Under the pieces are notes generated by a model, which was given only the letters and a program-made list of their open reading frames with translations, was not told where the DNA came from and did no database searches. Shown in pieces: positions 1 through 7,762 of a DNA stretch of 64,000 nucleotides. This DNA comes from JAJECS01 sp965262745 (GTDB taxonomy: Bacteria > Chloroflexota > UBA11872): contig OZ253558.1 of assembly GCA_965262745.1 (NCBI GenBank), forward strand, positions 2,790,001-2,854,000, written 5' to 3'. Every line of letters starts with the position of its first letter. Within the stretch, counting starts at the first letter, position 1. The translations under genes were made by a program, and so were the position numbers.

Positions 1-44
1 CGAGGCCGGGCGGCGGTGGGAACGCCACACCCCCTCGGACGTTT

Positions 45-392
45 CTAGGCGCGCCGTTCCTTCACGCGGGCGGCGCGCCCGACGCGGTCGCGGAGATAGT
101 ACAGCTTGGCGCGGCGGACCTTGCCGCGGCGCGTCACCTCAACGTCACGAACGATCGGCGAGTGCAGCAGAAATGTGCGTTCCACGCCGAAACCGTGGGT
201 CACGCGACGCACCGTGAAGTTCTCGTTCACGCTGCCGTTGCGTCGGCGGATGACCGTGCCCTCGAATACCTGCACGCGCTCGTTCTCGCCTTCGCGCACG
301 GTCACGTGAACGCGCACCGTGTCCCCAACCTGGAACACGGGCACTTCGTCCCGCAGCTGGGCACGCTCGAATTCGTCGATGAGGCTTGCCAT
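45..392 (-). CDS. rplS: 50S ribosomal protein L19
   Basis: Large-subunit ribosomal protein at the 30S-50S interface. The 115-residue reading from MASLIDEFERAQLRD has the normal L19 length. It carries the family signatures: the VGDTVRVHV strand, a VFEGTVIRR segment, FTVRR..HGFGVERTF, and the C-terminal VTRRGKVRRAKLYYLRD. The open frame extends 20 codons further upstream, but those residues do not fit the family, so I start at the internal Met. In many bacteria rplS sits downstream of trmD; here it is on the opposite strand, divergent from a VanW-family gene and about 2.2 kb before rpsP-khpA-trmD. Identity is certain from motifs; the unusual placement is seen directly. Confidence 0.97.
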   Translation of the reverse strand: MASLIDEFERAQLRDEVPVFQVGDTVRVHVTVREGENERVQVFEGTVIRRRNGSVNENFTVRRVTHGFGVERTFLLHSPIVRDVEVTRRGKVRRAKLYYLRDRVGRAARVKERRA

Positions 393-547
393 GAGACCGC
401 TACTCGCCGGGGCGCCATTCACCCCAGGAAAAGGTGACGCAAGAACCCGCACCGCCCATCGTGGGCGCGGGAGATCACCCTACCACAGGGCGAGCGCGTG
501 TCTCGAAAAAGTGGTGAAAAAAACACCGCGGGCGCGGTTTGCATCTC

Positions 548-553
548 TATACT
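548..553 (+). promoter_or_regulatory. candidate -10 box (TATACT) upstream of the VanW-family gene
   Basis: TATACT lies 28 bases before the chosen ATG at 582 and matches five of six consensus positions. No clear -35 hexamer is visible about 17 bases upstream, so this is a weak call based only on position and the -10 match. Confidence 0.3.
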
Positions 554-581
554 TAGAGTTCCCTTCGCGCTGGGAGCGCCC

Positions 582-2477
582 ATGTTCATGACCCGTCGCC
601 ACTTCCTTCTCACGGCGGGCGCCGGTGGTATCGGCGCGGCCGCAGCCGCCGTTTCGGGTTGGACCGCCTTCGTGGCAACGCGCGAGGCAAGGCTCGAGAG
701 TCAGTTTCGCGCGGGGGCAGTCGTCGACGGGGAGCAGCTGACCGGCTTGACGTTTGACCAGGCCGTGGCGCGTGCGCGGGCCCGTTGGGGTCCTTACATC
801 GAGAACCCCATCGTGCTGCGGCTTGGCGGGCGCGCCTGGACGCCGACGGCCCAGGAGATCGGCATCACCGTGGACTTCATGACGCCGCTTCGCGAGGCCT
901 ACGCCCGGCGCCGTGCGGTGCCTTTGGCCGATCAGCTGCTGGGCGCCGCGCCCACCGGGCCCGAGCCTGCCGCCCAGCACACGGTCGTCAACTTCGATCC
1001 GGCGGTCTTCACGGCGTACGTGGAGCGCATCGCCGACTTGGTGCACCTCGACCCGGTGGATAGCGTGCTGCGAGTCGAGCAGGAGGCCGGCCACGGGCGC
1101 CTGGTCATCGACCCGTCGCGCGAGGGCCGGCGGGTCGCGCCGGCCGACTATGCGACCGCCGCGGCCGCTAGCCTGCGTCCGCCGACGCGGCTAGTGGTGG
1201 ACCTGGTGTCCGAGGCCATCACGCCAGCCGTGGCCGAGAATCAGCTGGCGCCGATCGTGGCTGAGGCGGAGCAGTTGCTCGACGGAGATATCCGGCTCAA
1301 CGGCCCGCAGGCGAGCTGGACGGTGGCGCGCGCAGCGTTGGCGGGAGATCTCGCGATCAGCGGGTCGGCCGGCCAGCCGGAAGTCGATGTGATCCTTGAC
1401 TACTCGGCCTTTGAGGGCCTGGCGCGGCAGATCGCGGACCGCCTGCGCCTCGCCCCGGCTGCGCCAAGCATCCGCATGAATCCGAAGGGCGAGGTCGTCA
1501 CCGAGGGTTTGGGCCGCGCGGGGCGGCAGGTCGACGTCGAGAAGCTCTGGGCAGGCGTGCAGGCGGCCTTTGCCGCGCGCGAGCCGGTGGTGGACGTACC
1601 CATCATGATCGTCAAGCCCGACATCAGCCGGCTCAGCTTCAAGGAATTGCAATTCGACAACCTCATTGCCGTCGGCGAGTCAGCATTTTCAGGCTCGGAG
1701 GACAACCGGATCCACAACATCGACCACGGATCCCGGCTGATCGATGACACCATCATCGCGCCGGGGGAGTCGTTCTCCCTCAACGAGACGGTCGGACCGA
1801 TCACCATAGCGAACGGGTTTGTGGAGGGGCTGGTCATCGCGCCCACGCGTACGGAGCCGGGCGTCGGGGGTGGCATCTGCCAGGTGTCGACGACGCTCTT
1901 CCGGGCGCTGTTCTGGGCCGGGCTGCCCATCGACGAGCGCTGGCAGCATGTCTATCGCGTGGGGTACTACGAGCTGGGCGAAGACAATCCGCCCGGATTC
2001 GACGCCGCGATCTGGCAGCCGCGCCAGGACTTGCGGGCGACCAACGACACCCCCAACTACCTGTTGATTCGGCGTGAGTTCAACCCGTGGCAGCAGGTCT
2101 TGCGTTTCAAGATTCTGGGAGCGCCGCTCGGGCGCCAGGCCACGCTGGATTCGCGGCGCGGCGCCATTGAGGAGCCGCCGCCGCCGAGGGTCGTGGCGAA
2201 CCCGGAGCTGGCCCCCGGCGAGACCAAGCAAACCGACTCGGCGCGCGAGGGCATGCAGGCCATCATCTACCGTCACGTGGCGCATGGCGACCAGATGCTG
2301 TTCAAAGATAAGTTTGTCTCGCGGTTCAAGGCCTGGCCGGAGCGGTGGGAGGTGGGCCCGAACGAGGACGGCTCACTGGATGTCAGCCAGGTGCCGGCCC
2401 ACGCGCTGCCGGAAGGCGAGACGCCGGCGGAGGGCGAATCGCCCGCCGCCGAAGGGGAGACGAACGCTTCGGAGTAA
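582..2477 (+). CDS. VanW-family exported protein
   Basis: Predicted 631-residue envelope protein. The N-terminus MTRRHFLLTAGAGG followed by an alanine-rich hydrophobic stretch resembles a twin-arginine or uncleaved export signal. Residues about 40-330 look like two YoaR-type putative peptidoglycan-binding modules. Residues about 355-485 form the VanW domain, with FSLNETVGP near residue 397 and GGGICQVSTTLF near 429. The tail after about 590 is rich in Pro, Glu and Ala. I chose ATG 582 because GGGAG precedes it by five bases; ATG 588 is an alternative. VanW proteins are often linked to cell-wall biology but their biochemical activity is not established. The gene diverges from rplS and precedes rpsP on the same strand. 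Confidence 0.9.
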   Translation: MFMTRRHFLLTAGAGGIGAAAAAVSGWTAFVATREARLESQFRAGAVVDGEQLTGLTFDQAVARARARWGPYIENPIVLRLGGRAWTPTAQEIGITVDFMTPLREAYARRRAVPLADQLLGAAPTGPEPAAQHTVVNFDPAVFTAYVERIADLVHLDPVDSVLRVEQEAGHGRLVIDPSREGRRVAPADYATAAAASLRPPTRLVVDLVSEAITPAVAENQLAPIVAEAEQLLDGDIRLNGPQASWTVARAALAGDLAISGSAGQPEVDVILDYSAFEGLARQIADRLRLAPAAPSIRMNPKGEVVTEGLGRAGRQVDVEKLWAGVQAAFAAREPVVDVPIMIVKPDISRLSFKELQFDNLIAVGESAFSGSEDNRIHNIDHGSRLIDDTIIAPGESFSLNETVGPITIANGFVEGLVIAPTRTEPGVGGGICQVSTTLFRALFWAGLPIDERWQHVYRVGYYELGEDNPPGFDAAIWQPRQDLRATNDTPNYLLIRREFNPWQQVLRFKILGAPLGRQATLDSRRGAIEEPPPPRVVANPELAPGETKQTDSAREGMQAIIYRHVAHGDQMLFKDKFVSRFKAWPERWEVGPNEDGSLDVSQVPAHALPEGETPAEGESPAAEGETNASE

Positions 2478-2635
2478 GACCGGTTTGCCGCGTGGGTGCG
2501 CGATGGTGCGCGGGGACGATGGGGCGACCGGCAATCTGGTCCCGCATCACGTTCGGCGCGGTGTAGCATAATGGCGGTGTGAGGCAGTTCTTTGGCTGCA
2601 CAACTTATCCCCCCTTACGTTTGGAGCACCGTCGC

Positions 2636-2923
2636 ATGTTGCGAATCCGCCTGGCGCGGCTGGGCCGTAGGAATCGGCCGCACTACCGCGTGGTGGTGGC
2701 CGAGCGCCGCTGGGGCCGCGACAGCCGCCGCATCGACGAGCTTGGCCACTACGATCCGCTCACCGAGCCCTCGACGGTGAAGCTGGACGTGGCTCGAACG
2801 GACGAGTGGATCCGCAAGGGCGCCCAGCCGACCGAGCGCGTGCGCAAATTGCTGGCCATCGCGCGCGAGGCCGCGGCGGCCGCGCCGGCCGCGCCGGCTG
2901 CGCCATCCAGCGACGCTGAGTGA
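2636..2923 (+). CDS. rpsP: 30S ribosomal protein S16
   Basis: Small-subunit assembly protein. The 95 residues begin MLRIRLARLGRRNRPHYRVVV, the classical S16 start, followed by the ELGHYDP segment and DEWIRKGAQPTERVRKLL. The C-terminus is a low-complexity Ala/Pro tail (AAAAAPAAPAAPSSDAE), a common lineage-specific extension. The ATG at 2636 is preceded by GGAG about ten bases upstream; the longer open frame from 2579 adds residues that do not belong to S16. It is nine bases upstream of khpA and clearly in an operon with khpA and trmD. Confidence 0.97.
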   Translation: MLRIRLARLGRRNRPHYRVVVAERRWGRDSRRIDELGHYDPLTEPSTVKLDVARTDEWIRKGAQPTERVRKLLAIAREAAAAAPAAPAAPSSDAE

Positions 2924-2932
2924 GCCGGGCCC

Positions 2933-3169
2933 GTGGACGAGCTCATCGAATTCATCGGCCGGAATCTGGCCACGGTGCCGGAGTCGGTGCGCGTGGAGCG
3001 CTTTCGGCGGCACCACTTGCACGTCTATAAGCTCTACGTCGATCCGCAGGATATGGGTCGGGTGATCGGGCGGCAGGGCCGCGTGGCGATCGCGATCCGG
3101 GCGGTGATGCAGGCGGCGCCCATCAGTGAGGGACGGCGGCTGGCGCTGGACATCCAGGAGGCGAGCTAG
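2933..3169 (+). CDS. khpA: KH-domain RNA-binding protein KhpA
   Basis: A 78-residue single KH-domain protein starting with GTG. The RNA-contacting GxxG loop is seen as IGRQGRVAIAIR in the middle, and the C-terminal strand ends RLALDIQEAS. KhpA binds RNA and in Firmicutes works with KhpB in cell-envelope and division control. The position directly after rpsP and before trmD is the canonical one. The usual rimM gene expected between khpA and trmD is absent; a 347-base non-coding stretch lies there instead. Confidence 0.93.
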   Translation: MDELIEFIGRNLATVPESVRVERFRRHHLHVYKLYVDPQDMGRVIGRQGRVAIAIRAVMQAAPISEGRRLALDIQEAS

Positions 3170-3516
3170 GCGGTTCTCGTCCGCGGGAGCCGCGGCTTGC
3201 GGCTGGACGGCGGCATCGAGCCAGGACGTACCCTCAGTCCAGCCCGCTCCCGTCGAGCGACCATTGCCAAACTCCGCGTCATTCCGGCAAGAAGCCTGCC
3301 CCGTACTCGATACGGGGCCGGAATCCAGACCCCGCCCTATCTGGAAGCGCGCCGGGTTTCCCCCGGGAAATCCTTTGCCTAACCGGCTCTTGCCAACGGC
3401 AGCTCGATGGAAGGCGCCCGGACTTCGAGCGCGGGTCGCGAACCAGCCCTGCCGGGGAATGTCGCAGCCAGGCGGTGAGAGACTGGATCCCGTCATGACG
3501 CAGGGAGACGTGCCGC
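3170..3516. other. intergenic region between khpA and trmD
   Basis: No credible gene. The open frames here have no family resemblance and no supporting ribosome-binding site. The stretch holds an interrupted inverted repeat (3278-3330) of the dispersed 'gtcattccggc...gccggaatccag' type. The position is where rimM would normally be. Confidence 0.6.
3278..3330. repeat. dispersed palindromic repeat (CATTCCGGC...GCCGGAATCC type)
   Basis: ATTCCGGC at 3281-3288 is repeated inverted as GCCGGAAT at 3317-3324. Between them is a second nested inverted repeat, CCCCGTA-CTCGA-TACGGGG. Such REP-like units occur many times in intergenic DNA of many GC-rich genomes. It could fold into a branched hairpin between khpA and trmD. 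Confidence 0.65.
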
Positions 3517-4260
3517 GTGCGCTTTGACGTCGTCACGATCTTTCCCGGCATAGTCGAGCCTGTTGTGGCGGCGAGCGTGCTGGGCAAGGCGCGCGAACGC
3601 GGGCTGATCGAGGTCCGGGTGCATGACCTGCGGCGCTGGGCCGACCCGCCGCAGCGGCAGGTCGACGATTACTCCTACGGCGGCGGCCCCGGAATGCTCA
3701 TGAAGCCCGGGCCGATGGTGCGGGCGGTCGATGAGCTGCGGACGGCGGACTCCTGGACGGTGCTGCTCTCGCCGCAGGCGCAGCCGCTCTCACAGGCGGC
3801 CGTACGGCGCCTGGCCAACCGGGGGCACCTGATTCTGGTCTGCGGACGCTATGAGGGCGTCGACGACCGGGTGCGGGAGCTGGTGATCGACGAGGAAGTC
3901 AGCATTGGCGACTATGTCGTCGCGGGCGGCGAGTTGCCGGCCCTGGTGCTGATTGAGGCGACGTCGCGGCTGATTCCAGGCGTGCTTGGCTGCGACGCGT
4001 CGGTGCGGGACGAGTCGCATGCCGAAGGACTGTTGGAGTATCCGCAATACACGCGCCCGGAAATGTTCCGCGACCGGCGCGTGCCCCCCATCCTGCTCAG
4101 CGGCGACCATGCGCGCGTGGCGGGCTGGCGTCGGGCTCAGGCGCTCCGGCGCACGCTTGACCGCCGGCCCGATCTGCTGTCCGAGAGCGAGCTTACGGAC
4201 GCCCAGCGGCGACAGTTGGCGGAATTCGATGGTGACGAGTCCGGCGATGAGGGCGGGTAG
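3517..4260 (+). CDS. trmD: tRNA (guanine-N1)-methyltransferase TrmD
   Basis: SAM-dependent enzyme that makes m1G37 next to the anticodon and so prevents frameshifting. The 247-residue product begins MRFDVVTIFPGIVEP and shows the knotted SPOUT core: DDYSYGGGPGMLMKP, VLLSPQAQPL, LVCGRYEGVDDRV, EEVSIGDYVVAGGE. The C-terminal half has the family PEYTRP-type segment as LEYPQYTRPE. The GTG start is preceded by AGGGAG at 3502-3507. It follows khpA after a 347-base gap and precedes a GroEL-like gene on the same strand. Confidence 0.97.
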   Translation: MRFDVVTIFPGIVEPVVAASVLGKARERGLIEVRVHDLRRWADPPQRQVDDYSYGGGPGMLMKPGPMVRAVDELRTADSWTVLLSPQAQPLSQAAVRRLANRGHLILVCGRYEGVDDRVRELVIDEEVSIGDYVVAGGELPALVLIEATSRLIPGVLGCDASVRDESHAEGLLEYPQYTRPEMFRDRRVPPILLSGDHARVAGWRRAQALRRTLDRRPDLLSESELTDAQRRQLAEFDGDESGDEGG

Positions 4261-4352
4261 CCGGCGCGTGCGGGGCGTGGCCCTCACTTCAATCCCCTCT
4301 CCGCATGCGAGCGGGCCGGACGGGTTCTCCGGCAGGACGGCCAGACTCCCCG

Positions 4353-5999
4353 ATGGCTGAGGTTGCCATCCTGCACGACCTCGAGGCGCGGCTGGCGCTC
4401 ACGGCGGGGGTCGACATCGTCGCCAACGCCGTCAAATGCACCATGGGCCCGCGTGGACGCAACGTCGCCTATCGGCAGGAGCTTGGTCCCCCGCGTATCA
4501 CGCACGACGGCGTGTCGGTTGCCCGCGATCTACAGCTCCGCAACGGATTCCTGCAGACGGGCGCCGCGATCATCACCGAGGCGTGCCGGCTCACCAACAC
4601 GGCTGCCGGCGACGGCACCACCACCGCGGCTGTGCTGACGCAGGCGCTGACCCGCGAGGCTCAACGGCTCACAGCGGCCGGCGTGGACCCGATGCGCCTG
4701 CGGCACGGGATAGCGGCCGCCGTCGCGCGAGTGGACCGGGCGGTCCGCGAGCAAGCCACGCCCATCGCCACGCGGCGTGAGACGGCCTGGGTGGCCGGGC
4801 TGGCGGCGCACGATGCGGCCCTGGGAGGGCTAATCGCCGACATATTCGATCGCTACGGGCCCGAGGCGGCCATCACCATCGAGCAGGGGCGGGGCTTGGT
4901 CACCGAAGTGCGCACGGTTGAGGGAATGCGCCTGGAGCGCGGGCTTGCCTCGCCGCAGTTGGCCACCGAGAGCACCCGCATGCGCGCCGAGCTGGAGACC
5001 TGCGACGTGCTCGTCACCGACCGTGAGCTCGAGGGCGTGGGGCCGATCCTGCCGTTTCTTGACGCCTATGTCGCAGGCAACGGTCGGCGCTTGCTTGTCG
5101 TCTCCAAGGCAATCGGCGGTGAAGTCCTGGCAACGCTGATCGAAAACCATCGGCGCGGACGGATGTCGGCCATTGCCGTGCGCGCGCCGGTGTTCGGCGA
5201 ACGGCAGCGCGCCATTCTCGAAGACCTTGCGATCTTCACGGGGGCCACGCTGATTGCCCACGAGTCTGGAGAACCGTGGGGGTCGGTGCCGGTGAGCGTC
5301 CTTGGGCGCGCCGCCCGGGTGCGCAGCGACATCCGCGAGACGCTGATCGTGGGTGGCGGCGGCGAGGCACAGGCCGTCGCCGATCGCGTGGAGCTGCTCT
5401 GGCTCTACCGCGACCGTGCCAAGAATCAATTCGACCGCGAGAAGTTGGAAGAACGCATCCAGAACCTTGCCGGCGCGGTCTCGGAAATCCACGTGGGGGC
5501 GGCGACGGACGTCGAGCGCCAGGAGGCGCGGCAGCGGATCGAGGATGCCGTGGCTGCAACCCGCGCGGCCCTGGAGGATGGAATCGTGGCCGGTGGCGGG
5601 GTGGCGCTGGCCCGCGCCGCGCACAGCGTCGCCGCCCCGCCCGACACGCACCCGGATGAGGCCGACGGATGGCGCGTGGTGCGGCACGCGCTGGCGGCCC
5701 CGGTGGCGACGATTGCCCACAACGCGGGCTACGACGGCGCCGTCGTCGCCGATGAGGTGGCGACGGGCGATTCGCCGCGGGCATTCGACGTCACGACCGG
5801 CACGTACGTCGACCCGTTGGCGGCGGGCATCGTTGATCCGGTCGCGGTGGTGCGCGCCGCCCTCCGCTATGCGGCCAGCGCGGCGGTGATGATCATCACC
5901 TCGAACACTGTTGTGGCCGACGCCGCGTCCTATGGCCCCTGGGTGCATCAGCTGCGGCACCGACTCGCCCGCGACGCGGGCATCCTGCTGGCGGGCTGA
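4353..5999 (+). CDS. divergent GroEL/Cpn60-like chaperonin
   Basis: The 548-residue product starts MAEVAILHDLEARLALTAGVD and aligns over its whole length with bacterial Cpn60. The equatorial ATP site is kept: GDGTTTA with Asp near residue 87, TMGPRGRN, and the C-terminal VGAATDVE plus EDAVAATRAALEDGIVAGGGVAL (given here only as landmarks). It differs from housekeeping GroEL in many core positions, lacks the GGM tail (it ends RDAGILLAG), and no groES is beside it. I chose ATG 4353 because the longer frame from 4305 adds Arg/Pro/Gly-rich residues unlike Cpn60. It is probably a paralogue with a special client set; a housekeeping copy is expected elsewhere. Confidence 0.88.
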   Translation: MAEVAILHDLEARLALTAGVDIVANAVKCTMGPRGRNVAYRQELGPPRITHDGVSVARDLQLRNGFLQTGAAIITEACRLTNTAAGDGTTTAAVLTQALTREAQRLTAAGVDPMRLRHGIAAAVARVDRAVREQATPIATRRETAWVAGLAAHDAALGGLIADIFDRYGPEAAITIEQGRGLVTEVRTVEGMRLERGLASPQLATESTRMRAELETCDVLVTDRELEGVGPILPFLDAYVAGNGRRLLVVSKAIGGEVLATLIENHRRGRMSAIAVRAPVFGERQRAILEDLAIFTGATLIAHESGEPWGSVPVSVLGRAARVRSDIRETLIVGGGGEAQAVADRVELLWLYRDRAKNQFDREKLEERIQNLAGAVSEIHVGAATDVERQEARQRIEDAVAATRAALEDGIVAGGGVALARAAHSVAAPPDTHPDEADGWRVVRHALAAPVATIAHNAGYDGAVVADEVATGDSPRAFDVTTGTYVDPLAAGIVDPVAVVRAALRYAASAAVMIITSNTVVADAASYGPWVHQLRHRLARDAGILLAG

Positions 6000-6005
6000 C
6001 GCGGC

Positions 6006-6860
6006 TCAGTCGAACGACAGGCGGTCGATCACCCCGCGGCGGATCTTGAACCCGTGCTCAGTGGTCGGGAACGCGCCGCGCGTGACCTCGTCGCGGTACT
6101 GCGTGAGGGCGTTGCGCGTGGCGCCGGCCACGTCCGCGTAGCGGTGCGTGTGGCGCGGGGTCGGCCGCGAGGCGAGCCCCAGGAGATCGTGCAGCACCTG
6201 AATCTGGCCGTCGCAGTTGGGGCCGGCGCCGATGCCGATGGTGGGAATCGCCAGCCGCTCGGTCACGACGGCGGCCAGCCGCGCCGGAATCGCCTCCAGC
6301 ACCACGGCGAACGCGCCGGCAGCTTCTTGGGCGCGTGCGCCATCCACCACGCGCTGCGCACCCTCAAGATTGACGCCTTGCGCCAGGTAACCGCCGGTGG
6401 CGAGCACGGACTGCGGGGTGAGCCCCACATGCGCCATCACGGGGATGCCTCGAGCCGTCAACCCGGCCGTGATCGCGGCAACCTCGGGGCCGCCTTCAAG
6501 CTTGACCGCGGCTACGCCGCCGTCGCGCACGAGCCGGGCCGCGTTGTGCAGCGCATCGTCGAGCGTGGCGTAGGACATGAAGGGCATATCGCCGATCACG
6601 AGCGGGGCCGATGCGGCGCGCGTGACGGCCGCGGCATGGTGCACGATGTCCTCAACCGTGACGTGCAACTCTCGGTCGTAGCCCAACACGTTTGGCCCGA
6701 GGCTATCGCCGACGAGGATGCCGTCGACCCCGGCCTGCTCAGCTAGCTGCGCGAAAGGGGCGTCGTAGGCGGTGACGCACACCAGTGGCGCTCCGCCCTT
6801 GCGCGCCTGGAACCCTGCTGCCGTGAGCGGCGCCTCGCTGGTGCCTGCCTCGTGCGCCAT
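6006..6860 (-). CDS. panB: 3-methyl-2-oxobutanoate hydroxymethyltransferase
   Basis: First step of pantothenate (coenzyme A) synthesis: transfer of a hydroxymethyl group from methylene-tetrahydrofolate to alpha-ketoisovalerate. The 284-residue TIM barrel has the Mg-binding aspartates in GDSLGPNV and IGDMPFMSY, VKLEGG with the substrate-binding Glu, AHVGLTPQS, VLEAIPA and IGIGAGPNCDGQ. It is convergent with the GroEL-like gene only six bases away and lies directly downstream of a small orphan on the same strand. No panC or panD is present in the window. Confidence 0.96.
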   Translation of the reverse strand: MAHEAGTSEAPLTAAGFQARKGGAPLVCVTAYDAPFAQLAEQAGVDGILVGDSLGPNVLGYDRELHVTVEDIVHHAAAVTRAASAPLVIGDMPFMSYATLDDALHNAARLVRDGGVAAVKLEGGPEVAAITAGLTARGIPVMAHVGLTPQSVLATGGYLAQGVNLEGAQRVVDGARAQEAAGAFAVVLEAIPARLAAVVTERLAIPTIGIGAGPNCDGQIQVLHDLLGLASRPTPRHTHRYADVAGATRNALTQYRDEVTRGAFPTTEHGFKIRRGVIDRLSFD

Positions 6861-6896
6861 TTCGTGATGGTACGCCCCTCGGCGGGGCCGCGGCCG

Positions 6897-7307
6897 CTAG
6901 TAGGCGTACCGCTCCTCGCGCGTCCAGTCCACCGGCGCAAAGCTCGGCCTGGTCGGCATGCGCGTCAGCACATCGGGGTCGAGGTCGGATTCGTCGTAGA
7001 GGCCTCGGATCTGATTGGACGGCAGGTTGAATTCGCGCGTCATTTCCTCGTAGAACGACTCAATGGCCTTGTAGCGGTGAAACCACTCGACGGGGTCGTC
7101 AAACGAGTCGCAGTTGTCGGCAAAGTAGAGCACGATGTCCCGCACACTGACGTCGGTGGGGCCGGTTCGGCGAGGCAGGCACGTACGGAAGTCATCGATC
7201 CAGCCGATCTGCCGCCGCACATCGCGCGCGGGCAGGCGCCGCCGCCCGGTGAGCTGCTCCGTATACCATGCAAGGGCGGTTCCAAAACTCGCGCACTCAG
7301 CTGCCAT
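6897..7307 (-). CDS. hypothetical protein (136 aa)
   Basis: I do not recognise this gene. It encodes about 136 residues, soluble, rich in Arg/Asp, with several aromatic clusters (DIVLYFADNCDSFDDPVEWFHRYKA) and no signal or membrane segment. The ATG at 7307 is well supported: GGGAGG lies six bases upstream on the minus strand, better than the longer frame start at 7328. It ends 36 bases before panB on the same strand and may be co-transcribed. The strong ribosome-binding site and normal composition suggest a real gene. Confidence 0.65.
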   Translation of the reverse strand: MAAECASFGTALAWYTEQLTGRRRLPARDVRRQIGWIDDFRTCLPRRTGPTDVSVRDIVLYFADNCDSFDDPVEWFHRYKAIESFYEEMTREFNLPSNQIRGLYDESDLDPDVLTRMPTRPSFAPVDWTREERYAY

Positions 7308-7762
7308 CGACTGCCTCCCTCTGACCAACTGTGCCCTCAGCCCATCACTGCCAGACTGCCCACCAACGACAATCGCCCATCCAGAATGGATGGGCGATAG
7401 CTGTGTCTTATTCGGAGCGGTCGGAGTGACGCACCACGAGCGAGCCTCCCCAGACTCGAAAATGCAGCAACGTTACGGCCGTGGCCGGACGCTGCTCCAA
7501 CTGTAAGACTTGCTACGACATTGTCAATAGCTCACCTGATCGACGCGCATGAGGCCCGTCAGACGTAGGTCCTGTGTAGGCATCGTGGATATATTGTGAA
7601 GGCTCAAACACTGACAAACCGTTCGACCGATGTCCGCCGTCGACGGGGCCTGCCGCTGAGGTTTCAGATAGGCGGCGCGCGACTTGTCATAAGCGTTTGT
7701 CGTGACAGGCCGCGCGCGAGGATGGCGGAGGGCCTCGGCCGGCCGACGGTCGGCGTTGCGCC
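7308..7762. other. intergenic region between divergent orphan and murD
   Basis: 455 bases without a convincing gene. The composition is less GC-rich than its surroundings and the short open frames have no recognisable features. The only clear structure is the perfect hairpin at 7372-7398. It must contain the promoters for the two divergent genes, but I see no consensus pair. Confidence 0.55.
7372..7398. repeat. perfect 12-bp inverted repeat (hairpin)
   Basis: ATCGCCCATCCA is followed by GAA and its exact reverse complement TGGATGGGCGAT. There is no T-tract on either side, and neither flanking gene ends here because the flanking genes diverge. An ordinary gene terminator is therefore unlikely; an operator or RNA structure is possible. 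Confidence 0.7.

Noticed and set aside
7416..7510. Possible 6S or SRP RNA in the gap before murD
   Set aside because: No match to the conserved 6S bulge or the SRP apical loop; only short complementary ends.
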